Below, one piece after another: positions 1 through 11,696 of a stretch of DNA of 64,000 nt. The position numbers and the translations under genes are program-made. The stretch spans positions 2,542,001-2,606,000 of the forward strand of contig CM045758.1 of NCBI GenBank assembly GCA_025200525.1, given 5' to 3'. The stretch's first letter is position 1; each line of letters starts with the position of its first letter. The stretch is from Camellia lanceoleosa. Lineage: Eukaryota > Streptophyta > Magnoliopsida > Ericales > Theaceae. Below the pieces are notes generated by a model, which was not told the DNA's origin, made no database searches, and saw only the letters and a list, made by a program, of their open reading frames with translations.

Positions 1-1169
1 ACAGCAAGAGGCTTCTCTGTCACCCCTAATTGCTTGAAACTTAATGGTATGGTACTTGAATTTGTGTTTTTGTTTCCATTTGCATCGTCTGATGTTGTTG
101 TTGGCCTATGGTAGCAGGGCTCCAAGATGTCATACAAGTTTAAACCATCTATAGCCTGGTGATCATCCCCAAAAAGGAGAATGAAAACTAGTTAGTTTTG
201 AACTTATTTTCCGACCAACTTTCATACTTTTTTTGAAAAAATGCAAAAATATTTGTACACATGGATTGCAAAATCCCAATCTAATATTCTTGATCTTTTG
301 ATTTAATATATAAAAAGGTAAAAACAAATAGGAATAAATTAAAACTACCTTACCACATTAATTTTTTCAACTGCGATTTCACACTTGTAGTTCGGGGGAT
401 TATAGTAGTTTCCTTTGCAACTAGTCATAGCTTCCTACAATATGACGATGCAAATCAAAATAGCATGTAGATTGACAAAGTTCATGTAATTTATGTATTT
501 ATATGATTTTGATAAGTTAATTAAAATGAAAGAAAAAATTATGATTAGTGTCATTTTCAGTGTGTGTATATATATATATAGAAAATCAGAAGAGAGTGAA
601 AACTGCTGCACTATATAAGATGGAATTTGATAATGAAAAACAAAACAGTTAGTTGGAAGAATATATTAATATGTTTAATTCAGCATCACCAACCTCATAC
701 ATCTCATCAGAGATAAGGGCCATTCCATGTGCAAATGGGACAAGACCATTGCCATCAAATATTTCATCTGCGACCCCATTGCCCACTATGTACCCCTAGT
801 ACATGCAAAAAGTACAGCAATTAATGAAGTAATTTTTATTTTTTACTTTTTTCAGTCTAATGGCCAAAGTGCAACAGCACCATGCACAAAGCTTAATCAT
901 TTAAGAGGCATGCAGTTACCAAATCAATTATATTAATTAATGTACCTTCAAATTGATGATGGGCTTCTCACCAGCTATGAGTCCTGCATTAAATTAAGGC
1001 CAGTATTTATATACATATATTTAACTCATGAACATGTCACATTTTTTAGAATATTTAATAAAATACCTTTCAATACTTGAGAAGTGAGAGTTGGCACATA
1101 AACGCCGCCATAGGACTCCCCCGCAATGTAAAATGGGTTGGAAACGAATTCCGGGTATAGATTGAACCA
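1..1169 (-). CDS. SCPL20-like: Serine carboxypeptidase-like protein (SCPL20-like), copy A, exons 5-9 (runs off the window)
   Basis: Continuation of copy A beyond its giant intron. Exons on the minus strand: 1169-1067 (contains the nucleophile motif GESYGG), 983-946, 795-694 (GYIVGNGV, a conserved SCPL motif), 434-354 and 155-1 ([13 protein letters not shown]; cut by the window edge). Lengths 103, 38, 102 and 81 bp are identical to the matching exons of copy B and every splice border is GT/AG. No stop or frameshift is present. The Asp and His of the catalytic triad lie on exons beyond base 1. Together with exons 1-4 this gives about 330 uninterrupted codons, so the gene looks coding-competent in the visible part despite the inserted transposons. 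Whether the 30-kb intron is spliced efficiently cannot be read from sequence. Confidence 0.88.
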
Positions 1170-1218
1170 CTGTGAGGAAAATAAAGTTCTATAATTAAAC
1201 TAAATCAAATCTTAAATC

Positions 1219-3400
1219 CCATCTAATGAGATCGGTCATATGAATATTTCTTCTCCACTCGACTCTATCAACGACCATTTGATTAGTCAAACACAGGAGA
1301 TTCATATTTTTATTTATTACACTAACTCACGTTAATTTAGGTCTGTCCCTTCCTCTAATACTTTCATTTATCGTCACTTTATCGTATCTCTTCACTGCTG
1401 TCTCTGTTGGTCTTTATTGTATATGACCAAACCATCTCAATCTATTGTTTCTCAACTTATCTCCTATCGGTACAACTCCTACCCATTCACAAATATACTC
1501 ATTCCTAACTTTGTCTTTTCTAATGTTGCCACACATCCACTTTAATGTCTTCATTTCAGCAAGACTCATCTTGTCTACATGTTATTTCTTAGTTGCCCAA
1601 CATTCCATTCCAAACAACATCGCTGGTCTAATAGTCGTTCTATAGAACTTTTCTTTTAGTCTAGTGGGTACTCGTTTATCACACAATACCCCAAACGCAC
1701 TTATCCACTTAAGCTACCCCGCCTTAATTCTATAGACCACATCCGCTCTAATCTTCCCAGTCGTTATGATGATCAATCCTAAATAACGAAAATGTTCATT
1801 CTTAGATAGTTCTTGATTCTTAATTTTCACTTCTCATTTGCTAACATTGTTACTATTACTAAAATTACACTCCATGTGCTTTGTTTTAATTCTGCTTATC
1901 CTAAATTTGTTAGATTCATTTATTTCTCTCCAAATCTCGAACTCAGTGTTAACTCCTCTAGTTTCATCTATTAACACAATATCATCTGCAAAAAGCATAT
2001 ACCATGGCATATTATCCTGAATATTTCTCATCAACTCATTTATAACAAAAGCAAAAAGATGAGGACTTAAGGTTGATCGTTGGTGTAATCCCATAGTAAT
2101 TGGAAATTCACTTGTCTTTCCAGCAGGCGATTTAATAGTGGTCGCCACACCTTCATACATGTCCCTAATCATATCAATATAACCTTTTGTCACCATTTTC
2201 TTCTTTAGTATCCACCAAATTATATCTCAAGGCACTCTATCATTTGCTTCTCAAGATCGATAAAAATCATATGAATGTTTCTTTTCTTTTCTCTATACTC
2301 TTCTATTACTCTCCTCAAAAGAGATATCGCTTTCATTGTTAACCTACCAAGCTTTAACATATTTGTTATATCTCACAAACAACGTTCCATCACTCTCTCC
2401 TACACTTTCATTATATGACACATTAGCTTGATTCTTCTATAATTGACATAATTCTGAACATCTCTTTTATTCTTATAGATTGACACTAAAATACTTTTCT
2501 TCCACTCCTCTGGCATTTTCATAGTCAACAAAATTTTGCTAAATAACCTAATTAACCAAGCAACCCCCTTCTTACCCGAATATTTTCAAATTTCAATAGG
2601 GATATCATTGAGTCCTAAAACCTTATTCGATTTTATCTTTTTAACTGTAATCTCCACTTCAAAATTCCTAATCCTACGATAGAATTTGTAATATATTTTT
2701 TTTATTACTGGCTATTTCCTTTCATTTTGACCTTCCACCATGTTCCTCTTTTAATAATTTCTCAAACTAGTTCTTCAACCTCTTCTTAATCTCTTCATCC
2801 TTCACAATCTCTTAGAGTACTCACTCTTGATGCACTTAACTTGATTAAAATCTCTTGTTTTCATCTCTCTTATTTTAGTAAGTTTGTATATTCTCTTCTC
2901 TCCATCCTTACTATCTAGTCTGGTGTATAGGTCATTATAGACTTTCAACTTGGTCTCTCTCATTACTTTTTTAACTTCTTTATTGGCCAATCTGTAATGC
3001 TTAAGGTTTTCCTTAGTTCTATCATTCTGTCACTTTTTAAAGTACTATTTTTTCGTCTTTATTGTCGCTTGAACCTCTTGTTTCCACCACTAAGGGCTAT
3101 TTTGAGAAGCTGGTTATAATCAGCTTTTTGGTTAAAAGCTGATTATAATCAGCTTTTTGTAAGAGAGGGAAGTGGGTTATAATCTAGGAAGTGGATTATA
3201 ACCCACTTCCCAAAAGACCCCTAAGTTTTCTTAGAGTTGGGTCCATTTCCTTTCGACTCTCTAAGGACTTCTCTTAAGAGTCTCCTCATACAATTGGCCA
3301 TCAAGTTCTACATAGTGTTAGGATCATCTTTTAAGTCTCAAGTATCTTCTTTATCCATTTTATTCTTAAATATTTTTAATTTATCCCCTTTTATATGAAC
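1219..3400 (-). mobile_element. RTE-type LINE fragment, degenerate
   Basis: Minus-strand reading gives, in order from high to low coordinates: an endonuclease-to-RT linker with WWKQEVQ near 3090 (interrupted by a MITE), a stretch with YKLTKIREMKTRDFNQVKC (2802-2990) typical of plant RTE elements, and the reverse transcriptase with FPITMGLHQ and the catalytic block YMLFADDIVLID (1834-2196). The 3' part to about 1219 is also RTE-like. Many stops and frameshifts separate these blocks and most of the endonuclease is missing, so this is a dead 5'-truncated copy. It lies in intron 4 of SCPL copy A, in the same orientation as the gene. The left border is approximate. Confidence 0.8.
3094..3221 (+). 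mobile_element. Tourist-like MITE inside the RTE fragment
   Basis: A 128-bp element with terminal inverted repeats GGGCTATTTTGAGAAG (left) and GGGGTCTTTTGGGAAG (right, reverse complement), flanked by TAA on both sides (3091-3093, 3222-3224). TIR start and 3-bp TWA target are those of PIF/Harbinger-derived MITEs. Internally it has short inverted blocks (GCTGATTATAATCAGC). It splits the RTE coding sequence exactly between the codons for a KKT stretch and WWKQEV, which confirms the borders. Confidence 0.75.
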
Positions 3401-3414
3401 AACTTATTAGGTTT
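3401..3414. repeat. Target-site duplication of the L1 LINE, 5' copy
   Basis: AACTTATTAGGTTT immediately before the L1 5' end; the identical 14-mer follows the L1 poly(A) at 31381-31394. The 3' copy continues into genuine SCPL intron sequence homologous to copy B (44848-44870), so the pair marks the L1 insertion site. Confidence 0.9.
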
Positions 3415-3531
3415 TTTTTTTAAAATGGAGAAAAAGTGAGTTTAGAGAGAGTGAGTGAAGGAGAGAGAAGGTGATTGAGAAAGGAACAAAGGAGGGTGGA
3501 TCCATCTAGTAAAGTAGAGAGGGAGACAAAG

Positions 3532-5620
3532 ATGGCGCAAGGAGTTAAAGGTAGGTTTGTACGCAATGTTTGTTGACAATCTTTTATTCCTGATGTCTTC
3601 CAAAAGCTTGTTCAATCTGTTTACTAAGTTTGGGGTAGTAAAAGATGTTTCTATTCCATCCAAAAGAAGGAATGTGACTAATACAAGATTTGGGTTTGTA
3701 AGGTATGATTGTCCTATTGTAGTTGACATAGCAGTACAAAAAGCCAATGGCCTCTGGGTGGATGATAAAGTGCTTGAGGTAAAGAAAGCTGAATATGAAA
3801 GGAGCAGGAGGAAAGATGAATGTACCATCAACACAGAAGAATCAACAAGCTCTTAATGTGATGGGGAATATGAGAGGGCGAAACTCTCATGTAGAACACT
3901 GGCCTCATGTAGAACACAGATCGTGTGTGGAAATAGTGAGAGATATTAGGTCTGTGCATGGTGTTGGTTCGGTGAGAGGAGGTCTAATCTCTATAAAGGC
4001 TGAGGAGATTGGAAACGGATGATCAAATGAAAGTGCATTTGTAAGAATGAAAGCAGAGTATGCTAATATAAATTTGAAGATGGAGCTGGAAGCAGGAAGA
4101 ATGTTTAAAATCATGGTTAGATATGGTGGTGGGCGTGATACCATTTTAATGTTCTAATTCAGAGAGGAGTTGGGTTAGAATTAAAAGGTGATAATGGAAT
4201 GATTCAATGATTGGTGTGAGTTCATCACAGAATGGAATGAAAGGTTAGAGTCTGAATAAGAACAAACTGTGTGGATCAGTTGCTATGGTATTCCATTGAA
4301 TTTATGGAATACTACTAACCTGTCTAGGATTGGAAACTTGTGGGGGGAAATGCTAAGTTTTGAAGGAGATATGTGTCAACTGGAATTGTTTAGTTGTAGT
4401 AAAGTGAAGATAGCAACAAAATGCATGGAATCGATCAACAAAACTATAAATATGGTGTATAGAGGTCAGGTGCACCCGTTGCGTGTTTGTGAAGAACAAA
4501 TTGTCGTATTAACAACAATAAAAGAGGATTATTGCTGCTTAAAACATTATGGGAAGGATGAGGAAGGTAGCTCTATTAACCAAAGAACTCAAGATAGAGA
4601 GAGCAGCTACAAAGGTGGAGAAGAAGATGATGACAGGGATAGTGAATCAGCATATGAGGTAGAGGAAACTACTGAGGTGGCACCAGGAGATGAGCCAGGT
4701 GGGAGAAGGGAGACTAAGGTGGGGGAGGATGTAATGAGTGGTAATAGGAGCACAGAAGTTGAAAAGACAAGGAATAGAGTGGGCAAGACAGTTGAGGGGA
4801 ATGCATGCGAAGGAATGATGATGGTGGGAAATCTAAATAGGGCATTGATTTAGACCCCCTTAAAACACCCACCCCCACAACCCCCTCACACACATGGAGA
4901 TTGGGGATTGGGTAAGAAGAAAAAAAAAAAAAAGAAAAGAAAAATTGACCAATCAAAACTAAAAAGGGTGAAGGGGTAACCCCGGTCTCAACCTTTATTC
5001 ATAATAATGGCTAGGTGGATGGATGTCAGAGGGTAGATGCTCAGATATTTACTCCTAGTTTTATTAGGAGTTTGAGTGGGTTTAGTGTAGAAAGGCATGG
5101 ACTGAGTTTAGAAGTTGTATTGGGCCTTACTCAAGTAAGTAACCAGTTAGGTAGGCTGAATAATGAGATAAGTGGGTGTACTGTACAAAGGGTTGCTGAA
5201 TCTGGAGGGAGTGAATGAGTTGGGCCAGTGCAAGGGGGCCCTGGCCCAGCAAGTGTAAGTAAAAAAAATGGTGGTACCTAAACAGAAAACTAAAGGAAAG
5301 ATGAAGTCAAGCAAGGTAGAAGACGAAAAAATAAAGGTTAGCAATAAGGTACGAGTAGAAAGGAGTTTTATCAACCAAGCCAAGTCCAAGAGGTGTAATT
5401 TATAGGGGCAGCAGTGGCAGCAATTTCCTTATCTACCTCATTTGGGAGTGGAGCTAGTAGAGGTAGGTTTGTTCTCAATGAAGCACAAGCATCGGTGCAA
5501 ATGGAGAAAATTTTGGACATAAAATTCAATGGGAAGGAGGATGAGACTGTCACTAGAATTGTGGACCTGAAGATGAAGGATATGGAGAGGATTGGAAAGG
5601 AATATGGTGTAGCAGTGTAA
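3532..5620 (+). pseudogene. L1 ORF1 (RRM-containing nucleic-acid-binding protein), broken
   Basis: In plant L1 elements this product coats the element RNA. The ATG at 3532 (MAQGVKG) is followed by a frameshift. Residues of an RRM fold are then read at 3557-3856: FVDNLLFLM (RNP2-like) and FGFVRY (RNP1-like). A second open block at 4269-4853 starts with WISCYGIPLNLWN, a motif typical of the central domain of these ORF1 proteins, and ends in an acidic low-complexity tail. Smaller open remnants at 5015-5218 and 5414-5620 probably belong to the C-terminus. Several stops and frameshifts separate the blocks, so no complete protein can be made. Confidence 0.75.
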
Positions 5621-5661
5621 TTCGCTGTTACTGGGTGATTAATAGTGTTAAACAGTTGTTT

Positions 5662-6455
5662 ATGGAGTTGCTTTCTTGGAATGTTAGAGGGTTAGGGAGG
5701 CCTAAGAAAAGAGGTAAAGTGAGAAAGCAATTAAAAGAAAGTAATGTTGATATAGCTATGCTTCAGAAAACTAAAAAAGCTTCTATTTCTGAAGATGAGG
5801 TAAAATCAATGAGCAAAATGAAGTATTTGGCAGTAGATGTTGAAGGCTCAGCTAATGGGTTATTGTGCATTGGGGACCCAAAGGTGCTACAAATATCAGA
5901 ATGTTATAGTAATAGAAGGTTCATACTGATATCAGGTACTATTTTTAATTCCTTCAAATGTGTTATCTCAAATGTATATGCTCCTAATGAGGTGGGGAGA
6001 AGGGGTGAGTTTTGGAATTGTTTATTTAAGCTCAAGATGAAGTTCCCAAATCCTTGGTGCCAGGGTGGTGATTTCAATGAAATAAGAAGTATAGGAGAAA
6101 GAAAGGGTTGCTCTAGAAGAGATAGAGGGATGAAGGAACTTAATGAATTTATTGGTAAGTGTAAAGTTATTGGTTTACCATTATTAGGTAGGAAATTTAC
6201 TTGGTGTGATGCAAGAGAATGAGAGAAATGGAACAGGATTGACAGGTTCTTGGTGAGTCCAGGATAGGTGGAGAAGTTAATTTGAAGCTTTAGGGCTAGC
6301 CTAGAATGATATCTGATCATTGCCCCCTGTTACTTGTGGAGGATGAAAGAGATTGGGGTTCGAAGCCATTCAAGTTTCTAAATGCTTGGATACTTCATCC
6401 TAGTTTTTCTTCCTTGGTTGTTAAGGTTTAGAAGGAGACAAAGGTAGAGGGATAG
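5662..6455 (+). pseudogene. L1 ORF2, N-terminal APE-type endonuclease (truncated by LTR insertion)
   Basis: Nicks target DNA to prime reverse transcription. The start ATGGAGTTG at 5662 gives MELLSWNVRGLGRP, the canonical ORF2 N-terminus. Other endonuclease motifs follow in order: YAPN, GGDFNEIRS, GRKFTW, WNRIDRFLVS, and SDHCPLLL after a frameshift. The catalytic Glu of the LQETK motif reads Lys (LQKTK), which should abolish activity. Stops appear from about 6221. The reading is cut at 6455 by the TAT-like element and resumes at 28227 with the sense AGTTTTGTTTTG (SFVLF). Confidence 0.85.
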
Positions 6456-9400
6456 TGTAGACACCCCATTTTTGACCGTCCATAAGACTTGGACGCGACT
6501 GATGGTTTACATGGTGGAGAAAGATGTGCAGGGGAAAGGTGCAATTTCTTGAAAGAGAGAGTCAAATCTCAACTTCATACCCCTGTTCTGGACCAAAACA
6601 ATCTCGATCAAAATATTTTAGACTTAAAACCCTCTCTTTCAAAACATTTTGAAAATAAAATTTCTGCGATGTTCCAATGCTCTCATTTTGTTAAACGTCG
6701 CGTTTTTCGGTAAACCGAGCAAGGACAAAGTGAAAATGAATGAAAGAGAGATGAAATCTTTGAAAAATCTTTCAAAACACCTTACTTAGGGTTTTGGAGT
6801 TGAAGAAAAGAGGAGAAGAGGGAAGAAATCCAGTTGGGGGAGAAAATGGGCATGAACCGTCAAGAAAAGTCGAACAGTACTCGCCGAATCGGGCCTATTC
6901 GTTCGCATAGTTGGAATCAAGCTACGAGGCCACCACTGTTGGAAATCTTACTCCCGGGGCTTCATTTTGCACTCAAGAATATCCTAAATTCAATTCCGGA
7001 TAGAGGAAATATCGTTGATTGAAGTAAGGCATCACTCCGGTTGAACTGAAATCTGCGCGGCTTCACGGAAACGGGCATAACTTTTTCCACAGGACGAATT
7101 TTGATGCAAGGTTTGCGCCATTGGAAAGCTAACTTCCGGGGATTCAATTTGGATACTTGAATGGCCACCATTGGACCACCCAATCACCCACCAGTTACTT
7201 TTCTTCCCGGAAGGCCATTTTTCTTGTCCTGAAAGTAGTTGGCCGGCCAGAAAATCTAGTTGGCCGGCAACCTATTTGGTGAAATGACTTTTTTTTCCCC
7301 TTTAAACTAGCCGGCCATCCCCCCCTCCCCAAGTGTGTCCTAGAAGTGTATTTGGTTTTGCACTTCATCAATGTCCGAGGGTTTGGCCATTTTGGGGGAA
7401 AACTTGACTTGTTTTCCCCCCCTTTTTTTCCCCCCATTTTTCACCTCTTTTTGCCTATATATGCAGCACCCCAGGTCTGGTTTTAGGGTTAGAGAAAAAA
7501 CCCTTGAGAGCTCCATATCCATATCTCTCTCCTTCTCTATATTTCCAAGTTAAAAACATTCAATTCCAACCCTTTTTCTTCATCACCACCAAGCACCACC
7601 ACCACTACACCATTTCCAGCAGCTAGGAGGCACTATTTTCATTCCTAAAAGCAGCCAAGGTTTTGGTCTACAAGGGTGAGCACTCTTCTCCCTCTTTCTA
7701 GCTTATTTTTGCTTCATTTTTTTAGCCTATTTGCTTACTGTTTTGGGCTCCGACCCTAACTGAAAGGGTCATTTTTTTGAGCCATTCTTCATGTTTGTTT
7801 AAGGGTTCAACACTGTTTGAGACCCCCATTTGGTACTTGCTTCAATACCCTCTTGTATGCCATTATTTTGCATGGTATTTCTAGCCTATTTGTAGTCTGT
7901 TTTGAGGCATGATATAAACTGTAAGTTGGATTATTTTGAGCCCCTCTACAACATTGTAGAAGGGCTCAATACTGTTGGGGGCCTCCATGTGGCACTTACC
8001 ATTATACCCCTCTTTGGCCCCCATTTTTGCATGCTTTGTTAGCCTACCTTGCTTCTATTTTTAAGCCATGATCAGAACTGAAAATGGCCATATTTTGGCC
8101 CCATGGACATATCTCATTAAGGGTATTTGGCTGTTTGGTGAATTCTTTGTATACCTCATGTTATAGCCTCTTGTTGGCCTACTTCTTGCATGGCATTTTT
8201 AGCATGTTTTTATATTGTTTTGGGGGTTATCATCTACTGAAAAACATCATGTTTTTAGGCCCTCTTCAGTGTTGTAGAAGGGTATTTTGCCATTTGGGAT
8301 TTGCATCTATCACTTGCTTCATTGCCTCCCTTGCGGAGCCATTTTTGTATGCCATTTTAGCCCTACTTGTGATTGCTGTTTGGCCATGTTTTGAACTGTA
8401 AAAATACTAGTTTTGGGGCTGCCTTACTTCTTATTTTTCATGTCATGTTCAAATTATGCATGTATTGTATAGCTACAAGTCATTTCGGGTGCCTAATTTC
8501 GCATTTCGGGATCATTTCATGCATTGGGTTTCGTTTTACCGGGTTCGGGGCTGTTTTGCCCCTCATCTTGCCACTGATTTTTGCATGTTAGCACACCATA
8601 TTCCATGTCTTTGCCATGTCTCATTAGAGTGGCATTTCGGTGCTTGAGAGTCCGTTCTCGGTTTGCGTGCACGCGTGCACGCATTTCGAGGTGTCTTGTT
8701 TTCATCTGATGGCCTCTTATGTGAGTGTGGCTGAGGCTCTCTCATGTTGGTGTAAGCCCATATTGCATTGCGTATGCCATTTCATCCATAGCATTGTGTA
8801 TGCCCGGTTGTGTATTACCTCGTATAGCATGTATGCCATTCCATGACATTGTGTATGTTAGGATTGTATCTTAGTCGCATTTCATGCATGTCATGCATAT
8901 CGCATTGTGTTCGGGATAGGAGTTAGCCCGGACACGGGAAACGAGGTACGTTCCGCACTCCGAGTGACGGAACGTGTCTCAATTCCCGAGTCACCGACAC
9001 TCCGGATTATCCATGATGGAGTTAGGTTTTGTTATAGTATTCATATGCATTCATTCTATATTGAGTTGTGCAATTCGGCTCCTCGGCCATCATGCATCGA
9101 GATGCGTGATTGGTGGCATGAGGATCGAGACATGCATATATCTGTGAAAATACATTGCTATGCCCCTTTCCTGCTCTCTGTTGCAGCATATCAAGAATCA
9201 GCAGTCTTCCGAGGCTTGGCGCGCTTTTCAAGAAACATTGCAAAACAGAGGCTAATCGGGGCATCGCCGTGGATTTCCGCGCAAAGCAGCCCAAACATGC
9301 ATCATTCCATCATCTGGAGCAGAATCAAGGCAGCCCCTGGCTTGTATGCCAGTTTACAGTTTTTCTTAGTTAATTTGTTAATTAATTAGGGATTTGTATA

Positions 9401-10575
9401 TTATGTGGACTGTATTATTCTTTCATTCGGGACTGTATATTTATTTGGACCCTCTGTGCGAGGGCATAATTGTAATAAGTGTGGGTGAGTGTGATGTATG
9501 TCTTCCAATCCCACGTCTTTCTTCCCTTTTATTTACCTGCTTATGATGGTTAGATTAGGTTATATTTCAATTAGCATCTGATGACAATGATGTTTGCATC
9601 ATTCATTTGTTTTGCACGCACTGGGCTCGGCGCATCATACAAACTGCATTTGTATTTCAATTCCAAATTGAATACATGTTAGCTGTAGTATTCCATATGC
9701 CATGTTTAGAATAGTCGAGCCTGCTATAGTTTGCATTTTTGCATGTGTTGCATTAGGCATTTCTGTATACTTAGGATCATGCATGATTTCTAATATAGTT
9801 TCTGTTTTGGCTTGGAGTACTCGGTGAGTTTTATGCTTTAGCATCCTTGCATACGTGTGAGTGATTGCCATGAATAGCATGCTTACCATGAAGCTAGCTG
9901 CTTATGTGATATAACTGCCTTGAATGCCTATGGGTGGAGGTTGAGTTACTTGAAGTGGAACAAATCATTGACTGTTTGTTTTAAGCCCACTAGATAGTGG
10001 CAAAATCATGTTTTCTTAAGCCCACCCGAGGTGGTAGCAAATCCACCTTTTAGCCTACTCGCGAGTAGCACCATCAAACCATTTTCAAACAAACAAGCAT
10101 GAAATGTTTTGTTCCAATTCAAGCGACTCAGTCTATACTTGTATCTTTGTCATCACATAGTAAATCTAGGCTAATAAGGAATAAGAACACACAATGTTTT
10201 CAAAAATAGATATCATGGTTAGTAGAGGCGGTCTTTGACCGGCGAAGGGTGCTCATGAAGTGACCTTCCAATCGTACCCAAGTTCGAGCCGAGGCAACTT
10301 TGGTGATAGCGGACACGTGGCCTTTGGCACCGAGTCGGGGTTTCCTAAATTTCCCATTAAAAATATTTAGGTGGCGACTCAGATGTCAAAGCGATCCATG
10401 TTTGGCACTTCTTTCAAAAAAATCTGTTTTCTCAAAACGATTTGCCGGATTTGGACTCTTTGGTTCAAGATTAAGAACCGTGACATTTGAGTCCTTGAAC
10501 TGTAGTAGACCCAAAAGCGAACTAGAACGGGGGGGACTCGCACTCCTCCCCGGGACGCGTTCGGGGATGTCTACA
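6456..10575 (+). repeat. 5' LTR of the TAT-like element
   Basis: A 4120-bp direct repeat, matched by 18922-21129 plus 26330-28226. It starts TGTAGACACCCC and ends GGGATGTCTACA. Over the first ~270 bp the two LTRs differ at only a handful of positions plus a small indel. The middle (about 7690-8400) is built of degenerate repeats around TTTTAGCC and GGGGCTC-type blocks. One GCGTGCACGCGTGCACGC palindrome lies near 8667. No real coding region is present; open frames here are chance. Confidence 0.9.
7456..7462 (+). promoter_or_regulatory. TATA box in the 5' LTR (copy in 3' LTR at 19913-19919)
   Basis: CCTATATATGCAG about 1 kb into the LTR, in a C/T-rich context and followed 30-60 bp downstream by GTTTTAGGGTTAG. 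It is conserved in the 3' LTR. This is a likely core promoter for the element's plus-strand transcript. Confidence 0.6.
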
Positions 10576-10580
10576 GTTTC

Positions 10581-10598
10581 TGGCGACTCTGCTGGGGA
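10581..10598 (+). other. Primer-binding site, tRNA-Arg(ACG) type
   Basis: TGGCGACTCTGCTGGGGA lies 5 bp after the 5' LTR. It matches the complement of the 3' end of plant tRNA-Arg(ACG) with two mismatches. An Arg primer is characteristic of Ogre/TAT elements. Confidence 0.8.
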
Positions 10599-11696
10599 TT
10601 TAGAGAACTTGACTCGAACTCATGATATCCGGTTTTGATTACACTTGTATGTTTCTTTGCATTGCATTTGCATTGGTGCTCTTAGGACACCGTGTTTGCC
10701 GTCTGCTATTCCTGAGCGGTTTGCCGGAGGCTTGTCTTGTCAAGGCATGTCCATAAGGCTGACCGGTTACGGGCTCTGCCAGTATGGGAACACAAATCCC
10801 GGTTTTACCGGGGCACCATTTTCAACCATTCGACCTAGTGCATATTCGGATCCATAGTGACCATTCCAAACTAGGACAGGTTGCTTACCCGTTTATAGGT
10901 TGTTTGAAGCCGCTGCGTGCGTAGTGAAACCATAGCTCCTGACAAAATAGGACAGGGAAACCCTACCCCAACATAGGGGTGTTTGGCTCTCACTTATCTG
11001 TTATGTGCTTTTAGAGTCGTCTCTCTGAGAATGCATGTATCGGTTGCAAGTTTGGGCATCGAACTGCGGGTACGATGTCGGTATTTTAGGAATCGATTAT
11101 TTGGTATCGATTGATTTTGAGGCGAATTTGAGGCGAATTGATGAGAACACATCATCTGCTAGGCCCGTATCTGTTTTAGTAAACATCAGTGAGATCTTGC
11201 ATGTTTCTCTTTTGGTAGGTAGTCTTGAAACCATAGCTTCGGAAGGCTCCGATATCCCCCGGGTACCTTGGACTAGTGCTGATAGACTTTGTTAGGTTAG
11301 AAATTCAATTCAAGGGCAACCAGTGTTCTTTGGCTAAGGCAAGGCAAAGGAGGGCCAGACAGGGTTCATTTGTTCATCTGATCCGACAGTCTCCAGTCAC
11401 ATCATCAGCAGACCCGTGATGGCACGAGGTTGAAGAATTTGTAGCCATGATAGCGGCCTTCATCGAGGAACTGCAATGCAGATAAGACTAGCGCTAAACG
11501 CATAATGCCCATCTGGGGCATCTGCTCGTATCGGCCGGGACCCGGCCGAACTTTGACCCATACGCGGTGAAGATTTGCAGGGTCCAGATCCCCAAGAAAG
11601 GTTGACTCAAGCTCGAGTTTTCCATACCCCTGGTGTAGCCTACTGAGAGGCTTCGTCCCTCTGATGTCAATGAATTCAGTTCGACTGCAGTGAAAA
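10599..11696 (+). other. Leader of the TAT-like element, no supported gene
   Basis: About 1.1 kb between the PBS and the gag remnant. Only short open frames are present (for example 11035-11295) and none has a recognisable motif. A degraded N-terminal part of gag may lie towards the 3' end. Confidence 0.5.

Noticed and set aside
3442..3834. Minus-strand 130-codon open frame
   Set aside because: It is the antisense of L1 ORF1, whose RRM motifs are read on the plus strand.
5904..6320. Minus-strand 138-codon open frame
   Set aside because: Antisense shadow of the L1 endonuclease domain.
8907..9389. 160-codon open frame in the 5' LTR (similar frame at 26536-26850)
   Set aside because: Not conserved in frame between the two LTR copies and without a domain; treated as chance.
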